DNA of 64,000 nucleotides from positions 50,102,583 to 50,166,582 of the forward strand of contig CM070874.1 of assembly GCA_036365515.1 (NCBI GenBank), given 5' to 3'. Position 1 is the stretch's first letter. Every line of letters begins with the position of its first letter. The position numbers were made by a program, and so were the translations under genes. This stretch comes from Torymus aiolomorphi. Lineage: Eukaryota > Arthropoda > Insecta > Hymenoptera > Torymidae. The notes beneath the pieces are model-generated. The model saw only the letters and a list, made by a program, of their open reading frames with translations. It did no database searches and had not been told where the DNA came from. Below are positions 60,635-64,000 of this stretch, in pieces.

Positions 60635-61089
60635 AAGGTAGTTCTCCAAATTAGACGATTTCTTCAAAACTTGCTAAAATTAAACTCACCAGGAATGTTC
60701 TTATAAGTTATCTGCATGTGTAGATAAAATTTGGACCCCCCATCCACGTGACATTTGGAGGTACGAAACCTTAAAGTTGTCACATTTCATACGCAATGCA
60801 TCGGGGCGTTCGCGCAATGTCCTTTTTATCCAATTGCAAAACGAGTTTTCTTTGAAAATTTTTGAAAAATCAGTACATGATGTAGGGCAAGCAATGTTTT
60901 GGTTCAAAATACTTTAGTCCGAAATTTTAATCCAATGCTATTAGTATATCCATAATATATAGTGTAGTATTTCACTATTTTTCGACTTTTGGAAATATTT
61001 GTTAGTCCAGATCCTTACTATCAACATTTTGATCTTTGATACTATAAATTGTATGGAGTTGAGCACTACTCCAGGTGGAAAACTACCTT
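60635..61089. mobile_element. Possible short inverted-repeat element (AAGGTAGTT ends)
   Basis: AAGGTAGTTCTCCA at the left is mirrored by TGGAAAACTACCTT at the right with one mismatch. Little pairs inside, so this is weaker than the other elements. Confidence 0.4.
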
Positions 61090-61091
61090 CC

Positions 61092-63314
61092 GATGCCAAA
61101 ATATGAAAAAGCCACAGAACGTACACAACGCTCCAAAAATCTCAAGTTGAGAATTATGTTACTTTTATTTGATGAAAATGTTGAAAAAACTTCTTTTTCA
61201 AACAGTAATCACCCATAATCAATCTAGAAAGACTCCATATACAATTTTGAAAATGTGGAATAGAAATAAAAAAAATGAACTTTCAAAACAAAATCCATTT
61301 TCTAGTTAGTGTTTTGATCGTCTGCTGCTGTTCGCAAGTTCAACTTGAAAACAACGAGGCGTCAAGCGGGTTGAAATATGCGCACCTTTTTTACATAAGC
61401 CGCAAAGAGAAGCGTTATCTTACGATGTAAGGGTGCTGTACACATTGCTCTCTCTCTCTCTCTCATACGCGTATAATAGTAGGCGCCCTCGCTCCTCCAT
61501 TTATTTGCTACATCCAGGAAATCTATGTGGGAAAATTTACACATTTATATGGGTCAAATTACAATTTTTTATTGGTAAAACTGGGACATACCCATTTTAT
61601 GCTAACGTAAGTTTTATGATAACGCGTAGAAAATGTTATTTATCGAGAGTTGAAAATTTGAAAAATTCTACTTTATTTTCGTTACTATTATCCGTGATTT
61701 TCTATTGTCGCGGATGTTTTCGTCGATGTTTGGATAATGTAGAAGACGAGAGACCGTCGATTCAATAGAAGAACAACTAGCTTTCGATGCACTCATCATA
61801 GTGGTTGAGCCTGAGACTACTTACAAACCGTTCGTCGCTTATTTTTTCACGTTTCATCATTTAATTCTCACGTATACGTAACACAACTATTGTATTTTCA
61901 TATTCTAGATACTATGAGATAGAATTAGGAATATTGGTCTCCATTTTTAGATGCTAAAAGCCTACTATCAAAGCCCTGATAAAATCTATTTCCCAGTGGG
62001 TGTGCACTTACCTTATCAGTAAGGGAGGCTACTCGTTCTCTAAGTTAAATTAACATTAGGCACTCGAAGCAATGAATTTAAAGTAGTAGTGACAACAGTA
62101 ACACAGGCCTCTTCCGCAGTCACGTGGGCTTTTTTCTGCTTTTTTGATAATCTCTCACGCCGCGCGTGACGCACAAACGCTACTACAAAGCGCACGCCCG
62201 ACATCCAGTTAATCAAGCAAGGGGAGCCCATCTGCATAATTCCACCGTTAAAATTAAGATTGTACGCATGCGGGCACGGGGCTGTCGTGCCAATACGCAT
62301 AAAAGTCTGCTCCGTCCAATTAATCTCGCGAGCGGCGCGTAATGTTCCTTCTCCTTCCCTTGGCTCATGCGCGTGACTGCGCGCACGCTACCACATTATC
62401 ATAAATAAACAATCGTACGGGTAAGAGGGTGAAACTCTACACGAACCGGAGATGGCCTTCGGCCGTCATAAGGTGATAGGTGCGGTTGCGGCCGCTTTTT
62501 CTCCTTTTGCTTCCTCTGGGTTTTTCTCTCTCTTTACTACGACAGGCTTTATCTTCATTTTAATTTAACCGTTACTGTCGCGTGAAAGAACTGAAATTTA
62601 TTTGGTATGTAAAAAACAGAAATAGAAAACTATATTCTTTATTTTTTGGAATTTTCTAATGTTCGTCCCAGCGTGACAATATCCAATCGCTCTTCGTCAT
62701 TAAAAAATAACGCTACCACTGAATTCTCGTGAGAATTTTATAGCTGAAGTTTTTGTGAGAAATTTACAAACCTTAAGTAAACTCGCTTGCATGCATGAAC
62801 TCAGATGATTCATACGATATCTGTAATTAAAGTATTTTTGGGTTTGAAGCATTGTAGCAATCGAACAGCAGTGAACATTAATGGGCTTAGTTTTTTTATT
62901 CAAGACAGCACAATCCGAAACCAACAAAATATCGACGGAACTCACAACAAATATGTACGTACGATACTAAAACAATAAACTTTTTGTATATTCTAGCTCT
63001 TTTAAGAATACGTACGAACTTATTGAGCATGTGACTAAAGTTTTATGAGTGAATTCTTTTTTATGGCATCTCATAGCGCTTGGGTCCTATACGCGGCCTA
63101 TATCGTCGGTCGGAAGGAATAAGGTTCCATTTCACCAACGCGCTGAAAAAGTTTCCATTTCAAACGTCTTTTTCTATCAAAATTTAAGTTGGCAACGTAA
63201 AAACAAAATTCAGACTTGTCGTACTAGCATTTATAGTATTAAGATACTTCGAGGTAATTCGATCGACCATACATTTTCTCAATTGTAAGAATAAAAAATC
63301 TGTTACTTTTATTC
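61092..63314. other. No gene seen; GC-richer patch at 62.1-62.5 kb
   Basis: A short CT tract lies at 61445-61463. The 62090-62530 patch is GC-richer and has TAATTAA-type sites and CpG runs, but its frames (for example 62040-62300 minus) have no recognisable motif. Confidence 0.4.
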
Positions 63315-63316
63315 CA

Positions 63317-63742
63317 CGGAACCTTTAACTGTTGTTTTCCTTTTTTTAAAGTAATTTTATTGCTGCTATTAGCGGAGCGTGCGAAACACATAAACGAGAC
63401 AGGGTGCAAAATAATGTGAAAATTAATATTAAAATTAAAATATTATAATAAAAAAATAATATTATAATAATAAATAATATATTATAATAATAAAATATTA
63501 TAATATTAAAATTAATATTATTCCAAAATAATTTTCTATAACCGGTTTCCGCGACTTTTTAAGACAGTTTTGTACATCCCCAGACTTAAGCATGCGTGGC
63601 AGAGTTAATATGGATTGCAGGACTGGTTTTCTACGTAAAAATTGAAGATTTTGCACCCTGCCTCGTTTATGTGCTTCGTACGCTCCGCTAATAGCAGCAA
63701 TAAATTACTTTTAAAAAAGGATCACAACAGTTAAAGGTTCCG
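63317..63742. mobile_element. Inverted-repeat element, ATTGCTGCTATTAG family, copy 2
   Basis: CGGAACCTTTAACTGTTG at the left mirrors CAACAGTTAAAGGTTCCG at the right. Pairing continues through TTGCTGCTATTAGCGGAGCG and GACAGGGTGCAAAAT over about 95 bp. The interior is AT-rich with ATAATATTATA runs. Its arm motif also forms the arms of the repeat at 34870-35165. Confidence 0.8.
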
Positions 63743-64000
63743 TAGATTTTCTCATATACTTACAATTAGTCACAATACAACAATAGACCTTTTCTTCAAA
63801 AGATGAATATTTCTTCAATAAATACGAATATGGTGATGGTAATACATTCGTTTATATATACATTACAGATAGTTATATGCTGTCTATATGTTTTAATCGT
63901 TCTGGTTTTATCATTGTACTTTCAGTGTAACAGTTTAGCGAATATGTTAAATGCAGCTAGCTATTGTTCGAGAGTTTAATTAACCATTTAATAAAGTATT

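Overview
The window looks like non-coding, transposon-rich nuclear DNA from an arthropod, most likely an insect. The base composition is AT-rich, long dinucleotide microsatellites are frequent, and no operons or bacterial-type genes are present. Recognisable coding sequence comes only from decayed retroelements: a Ty1/copia pol, two R1/Jockey-type LINE ORF2 remnants and a Penelope-type GIY-YIG remnant. The mix of TA-flanked MITEs, foldback elements and tRNA-headed retroposons, together with the style of the copia and LINE remnants, would suit a hymenopteran, but this is an impression and not a proof. I found no convincing host exon, so the window is probably a gene desert or a very long intron.

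Layout. 0.3-1.2 kb: a palindromic element carrying a MITE, a second related hairpin and a Penelope remnant. 1.2-9 kb: unique AT-rich DNA with a GC-richer patch near 5.0-5.5 kb. 9-10.2 kb: a hairpin-ended element with a MITE nested inside it. 13.2-15.8 kb: a minus-strand copia pol broken by frameshifts and by what looks like a LINE 3' tail. 16-18 kb: MITEs and a (CA)50 tract facing a (TG)25 tract. 18-24.2 kb: nothing recognisable. 24.2-32 kb: a dense cluster of foldback elements and TA-flanked MITEs, several nested. 34.4-37.3 kb: microsatellites, an interspersed repeat and a LINE reverse transcriptase remnant. 37.4-38.5 kb: a GC-richer patch. 39.1-39.7 kb: a tRNA-derived SINE with a clear target-site duplication. 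40-42.5 kb: three further repeats. 42.8-46.8 kb: a 4-kb TA-flanked element holding a 22-bp satellite-like array, a tRNA-like module and a 90-bp (30-codon) minisatellite. 46.9-50.8 kb: a LINE endonuclease gene split by two palindromic insertions and followed by a third. 51.7-64 kb: mainly unique AT-rich DNA with GC-richer islands and three short inverted-repeat elements.

The main story is the layering of insertions. At least five nested events can be ordered from the sequence, because arms or reading frames resume on the far side of each insertion. The least explained item is the 90-bp minisatellite, whose period keeps a 30-residue repeat open on the minus strand inside an otherwise non-coding element. 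No family of functional genes working together is present, and all calls rest on reading the sequence without database searches.
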